A DNA stretch of 64,000 bases, taken from Lyophyllum atratum. Taxonomy: Eukaryota > Basidiomycota > Agaricomycetes > Agaricales > Lyophyllaceae. The stretch covers positions 1,612,001 to 1,676,000 of the forward strand of contig JACGCN010000007.1 in NCBI GenBank assembly GCA_014905825.1, written 5' to 3'. The notes under the pieces are model-generated. The model made no database searches and was not told where the DNA came from. It was given only the letters and a program-made list of their open reading frames with translations. The position numbers were made by a program, and so were the translations under genes. This document shows, piece after piece, positions 1 through 10,182 of the stretch. Positions within the stretch are counted from its first letter, which is position 1; the number at the start of each line of letters is the position of its first letter.

Positions 1-943
1 TACGACGACGAGGCAGATAGAATACGTCTACGCTACACTCTGAAAAGGTTCTGCGTCACGCGGAACCTTGCTGAAATTTACTGTTACTATACACTTTTAT
101 GCTACACCTACACCGATTTCGGGCCACTTCAACCCCATACGCCACTCGCCGCTGATCATCATCATGTAACTCGCCACAGTTGGAGATATTCTGTATTTTT
201 TTTTCATACAAGAGTCTCATGAGTCAGTGTAGATCTATTCTGGCTCATAGCGGGAGCAGATAACTTGCGTTGTCCTGCACTCCCGTATCTTAGACTGCCG
301 GTGAGCCAAACACCGGACTCCACTTTCTTCCCCCCGCGTTACCTCGTTAACTTTCTAATGACATGGTACAGCCCATCTTGGGCTGGTGTTACTCAGCAAG
401 GGCGACATGCCACGAGAGCGCCGTCTCTATATAGTGGAGTATGATAAATCAACATGCACCATCTTGTTGGATACACCTGATGTATTTCACGGGTTTTAGG
501 CATGCAAGAACAGTTATAGCCTACCATCGTGGTCTACGGACGCTGTTCCCGGCTACAGAAAGAGTGTGGCAGACGAGATTAAGCACAAAAACCCTTTTAC
601 CAGGCTGCTATGTTGCGTAGATGAACGTACTTCTCTTGATATGTGCTTCAATAGCTGCAGATAAGATACGAGAGCTTGCTAGGCTGGCATGTAAGGTAGT
701 GAAGATCGCGAGTATTGTAGTGAATTCAGCACAAAGTGACGACAGTTGGAAGATAAGATGCAGACGATCAAATGATGGCTGTGCAACGTGCGACGTTTTG
801 TCCACGGCCTTCCCGCCAACCTTACAGTGGTCAGGCAGTCCTCAAACGGGCCTATGATCAACTGATTGAGACCTTCTGTCTTCTGTCTTCTGTCTCTCCC
901 GTGTCATCCGGGACATGTCATGACCCATCTATGGAGGCACTCG
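1..943. other. No supportable gene; AT/GC-mixed intergenic DNA
   Basis: Short overlapping open frames occur near 608-1029 on both strands. None has a recognisable domain, intron-compatible continuation or coding-like composition. This stretch is the left flank of the LTR element; its last five bases (ACTCG, 939-943) are the left copy of the element's target-site duplication. Confidence 0.5.
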
Positions 944-1159
944 TGTTGGAGTTGACCGGCCGAGGCCCAAAAGCTCTATATTTAGATTTGTTTATTTTCC
1001 GATCATTGACTTGCCGCCTCCTGCCGTAGGCATTTTTCCGTCTCATTTCTATTCCTTTGCACATATATATTTGACGAGCTACGTACTGGTACAGTAGTGG
1101 AATACATTATCTTAACCCCCCCTCACCTTGTCCCGTCCCCTCGAGCCTGGTTTCCAACA
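944..1159 (+). repeat. 5' LTR
   Basis: This 216-bp direct repeat equals 2265-2480. It has short inverted ends, TGTTGGA and TCCAACA. An AT-rich TATA-like stretch (acatatatatttg) lies near 1061-1073 and could be the core promoter driving gag. Confidence 0.92.
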
Positions 1160-1171
1160 GGTTATGGGCCC
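1160..1171 (+). other. Primer-binding site for half initiator tRNA-Met
   Basis: GGTTATGGGCCC starts at the first base after the 5' LTR. It is the reverse complement of GGGCCCAUAACC, the anticodon-arm segment of eukaryotic initiator tRNA-Met. Copia-type elements prime minus-strand DNA from this internal half-tRNA fragment rather than from the tRNA 3' end. Confidence 0.8.
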
Positions 1172-1239
1172 CGAGCTTTCACTGTTCACCATCATTCGCA
1201 TCACCCTCGGCTATCTTATCTTGATTATCTAATCGTCTC

Positions 1240-1376
1240 GGAAGCCTCCGACTGTACTGGAGCATCGTATCGAAAGCCGTCGACTGTACTGACGCACGGA
1301 AGCCTCCGACTGTACTGGAGCACGGAAGCCGCAGACTGTACTTGCGCAACGGAAGCCCTCGATTGTACTGAGGCAC
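1240..1376 (+). repeat. Five tandem ~26-bp hairpin units in the gag leader
   Basis: Five units follow each other with spacing 32, 26, 26 and 27. Each reads (g)gaaagc or ggaagc, then four variable bases, a conserved nine-base core GAYTGTACT, then four variable bases and CA. The two variable blocks are perfectly complementary in every unit: CTCC/GGAG (1246-1262), CGTC/GACG (1278-1294), CTCC/GGAG (1304-1320), CGCA/TGCG (1330-1346), CCTC/GAGG (1357-1373). Four different stems around one conserved loop is the signature of selected RNA hairpins. The array sits between the primer site and the gag ATG, where packaging or dimerisation signals of retroelement RNAs usually lie. Confidence 0.85.
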
Positions 1377-1386
1377 GGAATTTAGA

Positions 1387-2166
1387 ATGGGAGAGAAAGG
1401 TTTCACGAAGTTGGACGACGAGAATTATGACTCGTGGGAATTTGAGATTCGGGCGGAGTTGAAGAGGAAGCAGGTTTTGGCATTGGTGGAGGGAAAGGAA
1501 TCGCGGCCCGTGGGGAGCGATGGTTCGAAGGCGGTCAAGGGATGGATCGCGAAGAGGGATCTGGCATCTGCGGAGATTGTACGGAGATTGGACCCTGGTC
1601 AGTTTGCACACGTTCGCGGTTATGACGAGGACCCGGCCGGAATGTGGGAGAGGTTACGGGATTTTCATCAGGCGTCGGGTTTGGGGAGCATCATTGCCAT
1701 GTGGGGCAAGTTTACATCATTCAGGAAGGCCGACGAGGTCTCTATGCGCACGCACATCGGCAACATTCGCACGCTCGCCGACAAGCTCGATCATCTTGGC
1801 GAAACCCCCTCGAACGCGCTCACTATTGCCGTTCTATTCAAATCCCTTCCCCCCGCTTACAGCTCGCTTATCGTCTCACTCGACTCACACGAGAAATCCA
1901 CCGACCTTGATTTCGTCATCGGTCGCATCCTAAATGAAGAAACACGTCTTGCCGACAATTGCAGCAACCACACCCACGGCATCGAAACTAGCGCGCTGCA
2001 TGCTGATTCGCGCCCACGCAACAAAAACATCGACAAATCAAAGATCCGATGCTTCCGATGCAACGAATTTGGCCATTACCAAAGCGAGTGCAAGGAACCG
2101 GCCCCTGCCGCGCCGGAACCCAAGGCTATGGTCGCATCGACATCGCGCGTCACATACGCCCTCTAA
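1387..2166 (+). CDS. gag: Copia-type Gag nucleocapsid protein
   Basis: This is an intact 259-residue open frame with an ATG 14 bp after the hairpin array. The N-terminal part (about residues 5-35) has the aromatic-rich F..L....Y..W pattern of Copia Gag proteins (DUF4219/UBN2-type). The middle, about residues 60-190, matches the helical Gag core in pattern, with conserved W/L positions. Near the C terminus is one CCHC zinc knuckle (CFRCNEFGHYQSEC, C-x2-C-x4-H-x4-C, about residues 220-233) for RNA binding. The frame ends before any protease or integrase motif. The protein should assemble into virus-like particles and bind element RNA. Replication enzymes must come in trans. The intact frame agrees with recent activity. 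Confidence 0.9.
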   Translation: MGEKGFTKLDDENYDSWEFEIRAELKRKQVLALVEGKESRPVGSDGSKAVKGWIAKRDLASAEIVRRLDPGQFAHVRGYDEDPAGMWERLRDFHQASGLGSIIAMWGKFTSFRKADEVSMRTHIGNIRTLADKLDHLGETPSNALTIAVLFKSLPPAYSSLIVSLDSHEKSTDLDFVIGRILNEETRLADNCSNHTHGIETSALHADSRPRNKNIDKSKIRCFRCNEFGHYQSECKEPAPAAPEPKAMVASTSRVTYAL

Positions 2167-2253
2167 AATTGAAGGCTCTCGAAGTCTGTGGGAGCAGTTT
2201 TATTTTCTGTTTATTTTCTCATTTTATTCTGATTTTCGTTTTGTGTCTCGCCG

Positions 2254-2264
2254 GTCTGTGGGAG
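2254..2264 (+). other. Polypurine tract, with an upstream second copy at 2184-2194
   Basis: GTCTGTGGGAG abuts the 3' LTR exactly, as a plus-strand primer site should. The same 11 bases occur 70 bp upstream (2184-2194), separated by a T-rich spacer. The upstream copy could be a duplicated or second plus-strand initiation site. Confidence 0.6.
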
Positions 2265-2480
2265 TGTTGGAGTTGACCGGCCGAGGCCCAAAAGCTCTAT
2301 ATTTAGATTTGTTTATTTTCCGATCATTGACTTGCCGCCTCCTGCCGTAGGCATTTTTCCGTCTCATTTCTATTCCTTTGCACATATATATTTGACGAGC
2401 TACGTACTGGTACAGTAGTGGAATACATTATCTTAACCCCCCCTCACCTTGTCCCGTCCCCTCGAGCCTGGTTTCCAACA
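2265..2480 (+). repeat. 3' LTR
   Basis: No mismatch to 944-1159 was seen over 216 bp. It is followed by the right copy of the target duplication, ACTCG (2481-2485). Confidence 0.92.
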
Positions 2481-2485
2481 ACTCG

Positions 2486-3475
2486 AATTTAATTTCTCGC
2501 CGAGGATCTACGGACGCATCTGATCATGATCACGTCCAAAACCCTCTTCAGAATTCGAATTCCCCCTTCACCACGAATACATGGTACGATACGAGTACCG
2601 GTCCCAAGTCGGCACAAATAGCACACGGCCTTCAATATATCCTCCATTTGATAAATGCCACTCACGCAGCGAACTTGTGGCGTACGCGAAGAGCGACCTG
2701 AGTTACATGCGAATAAGGATGTGCGACTTGAACTTACTCGATTGTATTGACCCCCAGGGCCGCCGAACGTGGCCCGCGGCTATGCGAGCAGGCGCTCACT
2801 AAATTACAGCCTCCGAGCTGTCCTAAGTACCCACCTTCACTCCTCCCATCCCTGGGTCATGCTCAGGGTGACTCGATATCGTATCCGTAGATCCTCGCTT
2901 AGCGGTGACCGAACACGCTCCCCAAATTAGACTACCATTAATGTTTCTGGGTTGTATGAACGAAAGGGAGCCGTGGTACGCCCGTGCTAGATGTAAAGAG
3001 GCCATGACGACCGTGCAGGGCCGCGACGCTATCGGGAAAGGGTTTGTGGCTAAGTGCAGAGATACACCAACTATATGCGCATACAGCGCTGAACGGTGTC
3101 CAAAAATATCGACTGGCGGAGTCCCTTCCAAAACGCCACCGGAGAAACCTTAGCGTCAGACGTCTGGCTCATATTTCAAGGACATAATGGACAAGCCGTC
3201 GATTGTATTGCGGTGTGTATGACGAGGAGAAACAGTTTTAATTGCGGTAAAAATACAATGACCCATGAAGAGAAGGAAGGAGACGCAGCTGCGACGGTGA
3301 GCGGCATCCTGATACAACGCGGCACACGAAAGGGAGGGGTAGGGGGGTAGTAAAGAACAGCGTAATGTCCAGCTCTATGGGGGGGAGGGAATGATATGCA
3401 AGGTGGGGTAATATTAGCGGCATCACAGGTGCGCGGAAATAAGTCCAGTAGATATAAAGCGGTGAAGGGGTATAT
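2486..3475. other. Intergenic, no supportable gene; contains a 14-bp inverted repeat
   Basis: No ORF here has recognisable homology. A perfect 14-bp inverted repeat (CGAGGATCTACGGA at 2501-2514, complement at 2884-2897) brackets about 400 bp and could be the ends of a degraded element. The right part is the 3' flank of the polyol dehydrogenase gene. Confidence 0.4.
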
Positions 3476-4784
3476 TCATGACTCGATCATGACCTTAAGG
3501 ACCATGTTCCCATCCTCGTCCTGCCCCCGAGAGAGGAGGTCAAAGGCGCGTTGGGTACTCTTGAGGGGGAAGCGATGGGTGATGAGCTTCTCGACGCATT
3601 TTAGTTTGCCTGAGGACAACAGAGCCAGGGCTGCCGGGTAGGTGTTGGCATAACGGAAGGAACCGTGAATATCAACTTCCCGCAGGGCGGCGCTAGAGAG
3701 GGGAAGAATGACGTTGCGCGTGCCCATCCCTATGAGCATGACCTTGCCTCCGGCAATCGCGGTCTGTGGACGGAGGCGTCAGTGAACCGAGTAGATAGGC
3801 ATTGCACGTAAGGGTGCCGCGCGACGATGAATGGGGTGCTTACATGGACGGACATTTGAATGACCGGCTCGGCGCCTGTACATTCAAAGACAACATCGAA
3901 GCCACTTGGTACGCCAAACTCCGCTAATGCCGCCAGTGAGTTTTCCTTGGCGCGGCGAAGTTGTTCGTCTGTGGTTTTGGCCTTGTCGACGTGTGGCAGG
4001 CAATATGTTTGGGACGCGAAACCATTGTCGCGGGCGAAGTCTAACCGTGTTTGGTTAATGTCGATCGCCACGACCCGCGAAGCACCCAGGGATTGCGCGA
4101 CGGCACAGGCAAGGAGACCGATAGCACCAACACCGTAAACCAGGACGGTCTGGCCAGAAGAGAGGTTGGCGCGGCGTGTCGCGTGGATAAGGACGGAGAG
4201 TGGTTCGGCAAGTGCTGCCTGGTCGAAGCTACAGCTGTCTGGCAGACTGAACAGACGAGGGTTAGCGACCATGCCAGCCTAACATGCGATGGACTTACGG
4301 GTGGAGGAGGAAGGCGGGATGGTTCATACGGCCCTGGAGAGTGCCATCTGCGTGGGGAAAGACGGCGGCGCTGCTGCAGAACCGCATGCTTTTACATAGG
4401 TTGTATCGGCCTTTTGTGCAGAAATCGCATGTCCTGCAGTAGATACCGGCCTCTATAGCGACGCGCTGACCGGGAACAAGGCCTTTGACGCCTGGGCCGA
4501 CGGCAGTGACGACTCCGGCGGCTTCATGGCCGAGAACGAGAGGTGCTTGTAGAGCAAAGTCACCGTTCCTCCCGTGCATGTAGTAATGTACTATAGATCG
4601 AGTTGAGCGTCGGCGAGATAGACTGGTGAGCAGACTTACGATCACTACCGCAGAGACCAGTGGACACAACAGCGACCTGGGCCTGATTCTGGGATGGGGG
4701 CCAGACTGAGCGCTCCTCCATGCGGAGATCTTTGGCACCGTAGAGGACGGCGACGTCGTGGGAGGGGAGGGCGACGGGTGACAT
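3476..4784 (-). CDS. Zinc-dependent polyol dehydrogenase (sorbitol/xylitol dehydrogenase family)
   Basis: Medium-chain dehydrogenase that oxidises a polyol to a ketose with NAD. The model has four exons (4640-4784, 4299-4590, 3844-4246, 3476-3763) and introns of 49, 52 and 80 bp. The exons sum to 1,128 nt, i.e. 375 residues, the normal family length. Visible motifs are CGSDLHYYMHG (catalytic zinc cysteine and following residues), GHEAAGVV (zinc histidine/glutamate), a four-cysteine structural zinc lobe, and the Rossmann segment VLVYGVGAIGLL followed by VVAIDI for NAD. Exon joins restore family consensus (CGSD-LHYY, LLHP-LPDS, SVH-TAIAGG). The gene is divergent from an SDR 393 bp away, which suggests a sugar/polyol catabolic pair. 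The exact substrate (sorbitol, xylitol, L-arabinitol) cannot be read from sequence. Confidence 0.93.
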
Positions 4785-5177
4785 GGTGGAGAGGATGGGG
4801 AGCGGATGGAAGAACGGTGTGCATACTAGTTGCTTTTAAATGGACGGTTTCGATATTGGTGTCGTGCGTGGTTTGAGACAGGAGATCGGGCGCGGTCCGA
4901 GGAGCCGGAAGAACGTCGAGGGCGCGTGACCTTGGACCCTGCATTTCCCCTTTCGGACAGATCTGGTTGGTCCAAAACTCTTTTCCATCCACCTCTTCCT
5001 GGAATCGCTTCTATCGTTTTCTGCGTGCAATTACTTTAGATCCAAATCGCTCTCCGGGCCTCCGGTGCGTTGGCCCGATGCGGGGAACATTTGGCTTTCC
5101 ATCCTTCTCCGCCTCTGCACGTTAAATATCCCACCACTGTCTTCCCTCTGACCCTGAAACCAAGCACTTTAAATTCA
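4785..5177. promoter_or_regulatory. Shared divergent promoter of the polyol dehydrogenase and the SDR
   Basis: 393 bp separate two ATGs that point away from each other. AT-rich TATA-like stretches lie near 4830-4838 (toward the minus gene) and 5120-5130 (toward the plus gene). A pyrimidine-rich stretch at about 5140-5155 precedes the plus start. No specific regulator site could be assigned. Confidence 0.55.
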
Positions 5178-6378
5178 ATGGATCCTACGCCCTCCATCTC
5201 GGCTCCCAAGCTCTTTTCTCTCACAGGTCAAAATGTCCTCATCACCGGTGCAACGCGAGGTACGTTGTGCTATTCCTATCTCGTGACTATTCCGGACTCC
5301 ATTAACTCACCGTCCTGCTCTTCTTCCAGGTATCGGCGCTGCCTGCGCGCTTGCCCTGGCCGAGGCGGGTGCGTCGATTTGTCTGATCCAACGTAACCCA
5401 ACCGAAGGGACACCCCCGAATTATGGAACCCTGACCGCCATTCGTGCACTCGGGGGCTCAGCCGAGGTCATCCACTGCGACATCGACGACCTAGAGGCGG
5501 TCAAACAGCTTTTCCAGAAAGCCCTCGACGTAATGGGTGGCCAAATCCATGTTCTCGTCAACTGCGCCGGTATCCAGCGGAGATCCCCGAGCGTCGATTT
5601 CTCAGAGAATGACTGGGACGATGTACGTACACGCAACAATAGCACAACTGCCTCCTCACCGTGCTTGTACTTATCGATCGCGATCCTGCTTCCCAGGTGC
5701 TCAATGTAAACTTAAAGTCCGTATGGCTCCTCTCCCAGGCTGCTGGGCGGCACATGGTGCCACTTCGTCGCGGGAAGATCATCAACTTTTGTTCCCTCCT
5801 CACGTTCCAAGGCGGACTCACCGTCCCGGCCTACGCCTCAGCCAAGGGCGCCCTCGGTCAGCTCACCAAGGCCCTCAGCAACGAATGGAGCCAGCACAAC
5901 GTCCAAGTGAACGCCATATGCCCTGGATACATCGCAACAGACATGTAAGTACTTTTATTCCATTATCTACACCCCAATATCCATCCTGGTGCCCTTCTCC
6001 CGGCCCCACGCTCCCGCTTCCCGAGTTTATAGCTCCATCTCTATCTTGTGAATTCATGATGGATCCCCGGAGCTTAGCACAACCGCCCCATCCCACCCAA
6101 TTTCCGCTGACTCACTCCTCCCTACCACCAGGAACGAGAAACTCCTCGCAGACCCGGTGCGTCTGCGCCAGATCTCTGAGCGGATACCAGCCGGACGCTG
6201 GGGCCAGCCAAACGACTTCGCGGGCCCGGTAGTCTTCCTCGCGAGCAGCGCGAGCCAGTACGTGTGCGGAGAGCTGCTCGTCGTCGACGGGGTAAGTGGT
6301 TGTGCATGTAGATCCCGCCTTCCCGATCTGGACACTGATTTGTTTACGGCTGCTTGTTAGGGATGGATGGGCCGGTGA
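5178..6378 (+). CDS. Short-chain dehydrogenase, 2-deoxy-D-gluconate 3-dehydrogenase (KduD)-like
   Basis: Five exons (5178-5259, 5330-5622, 5697-5944, 6132-6291, 6361-6378) sum to 801 nt, i.e. 266 residues, the usual SDR length. Motifs in order are the cofactor loop TGATRGIG (residues about 23-30), NCAG in the middle, a catalytic Ser near FCSLLTF, the active-site YASAK, then CPGYIATDM and the C-terminal VVDGGWMGR typical of deoxygluconate dehydrogenases. The last exon is only 18 nt, but it supplies the conserved ending. The third intron is long (187 bp). The gene is divergent from a polyol dehydrogenase, suggesting co-regulated oxidation of sugars or sugar acids. The family is certain; the precise substrate is inferred. 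Confidence 0.93.
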
Positions 6379-9300
6379 TTCTCGGGATTGGCGACGTGCT
6401 TTCCGTTTCGAGAGTACATATTGTTTGACTCTTGCACTTCCTCCATTTCTTATCATTTCCTCGACCGCTCCATGGGGCTTTCTCTCAGTCTGGCTTTCTA
6501 AATTTTGGGTCCTTTTTTCTTTTTCGCGCTGTGGAGGTGGCGGCGGTGGCAATGTGACGTTGACAATAATTTGCAATGATACGGAATCTTTCACAGCCGG
6601 TATGACGCACGTCGTCTGAATGAGCAAGTTGCTGTGCCATCCTTGGCCGACCGGATCGACAGCACCGCACCGACGTCCGACGATAAGATATCGAAGGATA
6701 AGGATATCGACTGGAGACGCGATGATCGTTCTCCCGCCCGGCACGACTCCCGAAGCCCTGCCCAGCCTGCCCAGGCTGCGCACCCTACTTGATATCAGAA
6801 TGCAAATTCTCGGCGCGACGACTAGCCCAGTCTCGGGCAGAAGCATACTGCATACAATGAAGCTTAGGATTTCTTCTACCCTGAAGGGCACATCTAAATT
6901 CTGATCTAATTCACAGCACAGAGGAACCAATTCTCATTTACATGCAACACAGTAACCGTACACGACTTCTTTCGAGGGCAGCAATGCACGGACAAATTTC
7001 GAAGCCTGATCAAGCTGCAGCACCGTGTTCACCGTCGCGTCTTCGACCTGGATAACGCCGGGGCTCTGGAAGGCAAGGCACGCGCAAGCCTTCGTCCGAC
7101 TTCTTCGATCAGATTTGAACTCGGTGCGGGGCTAGCAATGGCATCGCATAAGTGGGATGAAGATATCGCACCGGCCGTCCGCTGTCGAGTTGTTCCATAG
7201 GCTCAGCCTTCAACAATCGAGAGCCAAAAGTATAAGCACCAGGATGTCCGGCCCGGTACCAACTACTCCGCGGCATCCAAACCAGTGACTACGCGAAGGA
7301 AGGCGGTGGGCGAAGGGGACGAATGAATGGTCAGTAGGGCCCCCGCGCGAGTAATGCCCCTGCCCCCTTTGCGTTGCTCGTCCGAAATCTCGCTCGTCCC
7401 CGCGCGTTCGTTGTGAGACAGGAGGAAAGAGACTATAGCCCCCGCCCCGGCGGATGCCAGCGGAGTATTCTTGAGATCGCAATCACGCCCGACGCGCGCG
7501 CGCGCAAAAGATTCGCTGTTCGTGATTTTTCTGTCTTATCAAGGGGCCGGAGGGGGCCGGGCCGGGATTCCTGCAAGCGATCCCGGCTCCCGTGGCAGGC
7601 TGGCAGTGACAAGGATCTGGAATTCATACGTTCAGGCTTGGGAAGGGAGGGATGTCAGATCAGTGTGTGCGTCACCGCCGTGACGGTGATTTAGAGATTG
7701 GCACCCCCACGTCCACGTCCCACGTCGACTCTGTCTATAAAGAAGACTGACTGCTGCAGCCTGGTTCCGAAGAATGTCCTCGCGACGTGAGTGTGATTCA
7801 TCATTGCTAGTCTTGGGGTGAAGCCAAAGAGGGTTGAGAACCGTGTAATCCCACACACCCATGCACCCACGCATACTCACGTCCAACCGCATCTCGAAAC
7901 CGAGAAGCCTTCCGTACATTGGTACCGAGAGCCGTCCTGACTCTGGGGTCATGCGTCATACCGGGAGGTGATAGGCCGTCCGCCAGGATGGCGGTCAAAG
8001 AGAGTTTGAGTGGCGTTGGGGTTGGAAGAAGTTGGACGTCGGCGTCGCCGAAGCCTTGATTTTGATGGGAGGTTTGCCCCACTTCACAGGCAGCGTGAGT
8101 ACACGGTGTAACAGTACTGAGCCCAAGAGCACGCGGTCGAGGGAGCAGAGTCCACCAGATTGGTGCGTCGGGAGATCAGGCGCGATCCGCCGTGACTGAC
8201 TGTGGAAGTGCTCGCTCGAGCTATTCCCGAGGCGGGTGGTGGAAAAGGGTGTGGGGGCGATGCGCACTCGCGCTTATAGAACGCGGGGGGCCGGTCTTGC
8301 GCGTTTTAAGAAGTATCGGATAGCCGGGGTACGTATGTGCTTGGGTCTTCGGTAATAAGGGTGGGTGAAGCGCGTCGCGGAATACACAGATAGACGGGAA
8401 TCATTTGCGCTAGTCATTCCGGTTGCAGCTGCAACTTTCCACTGTGGTGGCGCGCAGAAGGAACGTCGAAGCGCTGAAATGATGACGTACAGGACAGCGG
8501 CGGTTCCATGCGCGGAGTGGAAGCCTCTTCTACGCTCCTAATGAAGCGGTAATGAGCGTGGACCCACCAGGTGATCGTCGGAGCCTGACGAAGCGGGTCC
8601 CGTGTGAACCAGCCAAGTCACCCAAACCATCTAAGTATGTAAATACACCATTTTACGTTGTCGAGAGTCGCTACAATCTGGGGCGCTGCTATGAGTGCGG
8701 ACTGCAGACTCGGAATGATCCGGTGTGTCGGATGATCGATGCGCGGTGAGGACGGGTGTGTGCGAGGTTTCTGGAATGTGAAGCTGCCTGGAGGCTGGGA
8801 GTTTGCCTTTTGTTAGGTGCCATGTGATCGTGTTCGCAAGCATTGTATCAGGCGATGATGAGACCGGGTCTCGCATCGTTGACTTGGAGCCTATAAGCCT
8901 TGTTTCAATTTGACGTAAAAGTGGGATACGCATGATCATGGTCACGGATATGATATACATCCAGAAGCGTGAGGCGCGAGCTCCTTGAGTGCGTGCAGGT
9001 CCAATGCAGGTCCCTGTGGACGCCCAGTATGCCTCGGAGGTGGATGATCACAGTTTTGGTCGTATCGAACAAGGGCAGTGTTCCGCGGCCTGTGGCTCAT
9101 TAGATGAGGCTGAGCGCAGTCTTGAAAACGTACTCTGGGAATACATGGGGTAGGGTTTGAAAGTTCAGGTGTGCGAAGCTGATGTATATCCTCCCATCAG
9201 AGATTTATGTAAATGGCCAGTCCTCATAAGGAAGGGAGAGTTGATAATATGTTCTGGCTAACCCAAAGATCGGTATATCTCTCTTTCAACAGGAGAAATT

Positions 9301-10182
9301 TACACTCACCAACGTCAGTTAGTTCCGTCAAGGCGCCAATTGGAAGATGTACTGTATTTTAAGGGTACATTAGTCAATACATGTTGTGGATACTGGATAC
9401 CGAGCGCTGCAGGGGCGGAATAGATATCGAGCTTGAAATTGAACGCTTGCCATGGTAGTCGCGAGAGACAGTCGCTGGCGGAGGTTGCAATAGGAGGGGT
9501 TGCCACGTGGGAAAAGCATTCTCTATTCCCCGGAACGTTTTGATTCCGATTCGGATCATCAAGCAGTCCACGATCAACCTCAAAAACTCTTGACCCAGGC
9601 CTCGACCCTCACGCGCGCCTCACGGCCTGAAGATGCCTACTTCATCTTCCTTTACCGGCCCCATGATTACGTTAGGGAGACGATATAAACCCAGGTGGAC
9701 CCACGTTGGCGGGAAAGAGAGGACTGGAAGAGCTGGTAATCAACTTCCAGGATGTTCATCATGACTATTGGTCAAATTCGAAACGCGTCTATATGATCAC
9801 CTTAGCGACGGTAGCGAGTGCCATGGGGAATGGGGCCGCGAACCAATCAGGGGGCTGCTAAAGGACTTGTCAGCAACGGGATGTTACAACTTGCATCCTT
9901 TTCACGTCGAATCGTGATAAATGTCCGGCGTTCCGTGCGCCCAATGTCGACGAGGAAGGCTGCCCGTCCCACCAGGTCCCACCACGCTCCTAAAATAATC
10001 AGGGTCCAGGACAACCACCCAGCGCAACGAACCGAGCCAACCCACAAGGCCCCAAATTAAACATCTTGAAACCCCAACAGAAGTGGTGAGATCTGCCTAT
10101 ATATAATGGTCAACATGAATGAAACATTAATTTCCTTTCTCCTGTCTCCCCTCACCTCCCTCAGTTCATCCTACATATAATC
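6379..10182. other. 3.8-kb gene-poor interval ending in the malic enzyme promoter
   Basis: Many short frames occur on both strands (for example 6112-6930 minus), but none shows a recognisable domain, splice-compatible continuation or conserved motif. A TATA-like tatatata near 10099-10107 and a CT-rich run at 10137-10165 lie directly upstream of the malic enzyme ATG at 10183 and look like its core promoter. The remainder shows nothing I can annotate. Confidence 0.45.

Larger units (their letters stand above)
944..2480 (+). mobile_element. Copia-type, gag-only (TR-GAG-like) LTR retrotransposon
   Basis: The 1,537-bp element is bounded by two 216-bp LTRs that look identical base for base (944-1159 and 2265-2480). 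Each LTR begins TGTTGGA and ends TCCAACA. It is flanked by a perfect 5-bp duplication, ACTCG (939-943 and 2481-2485). The internal 1,105 bp holds a primer-binding site directly after the 5' LTR, a leader with five tandem hairpin-like repeats, one intact 259-codon gag with a zinc knuckle, and a purine-rich tract touching the 3' LTR. There is no protease, integrase, reverse transcriptase or RNase H, and no room for them. It must therefore move with enzymes supplied by another Copia element. Identical LTRs mean a recent insertion. The architecture matches the TR-GAG class described in plants. Confidence 0.9.

Noticed and set aside
1097..1462. 121-codon open frame through the leader repeats
   Set aside because: It overlaps the hairpin array and the gag start in another frame; its repeat peptide is a by-product of the tandem DNA units.
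3193..3212. A sequence resembling one unit of the leader hairpin array (aagccgtcgattgtattgcgg)
   Set aside because: Its flanks are not complementary as in the true units (CGTC would need GACG), and it lies outside the element, so similarity is probably chance.
6112..6930. 272-codon minus-strand open frame
   Set aside because: It runs antisense through the SDR's last exons and 3' UTR, with no motif; a shadow frame.
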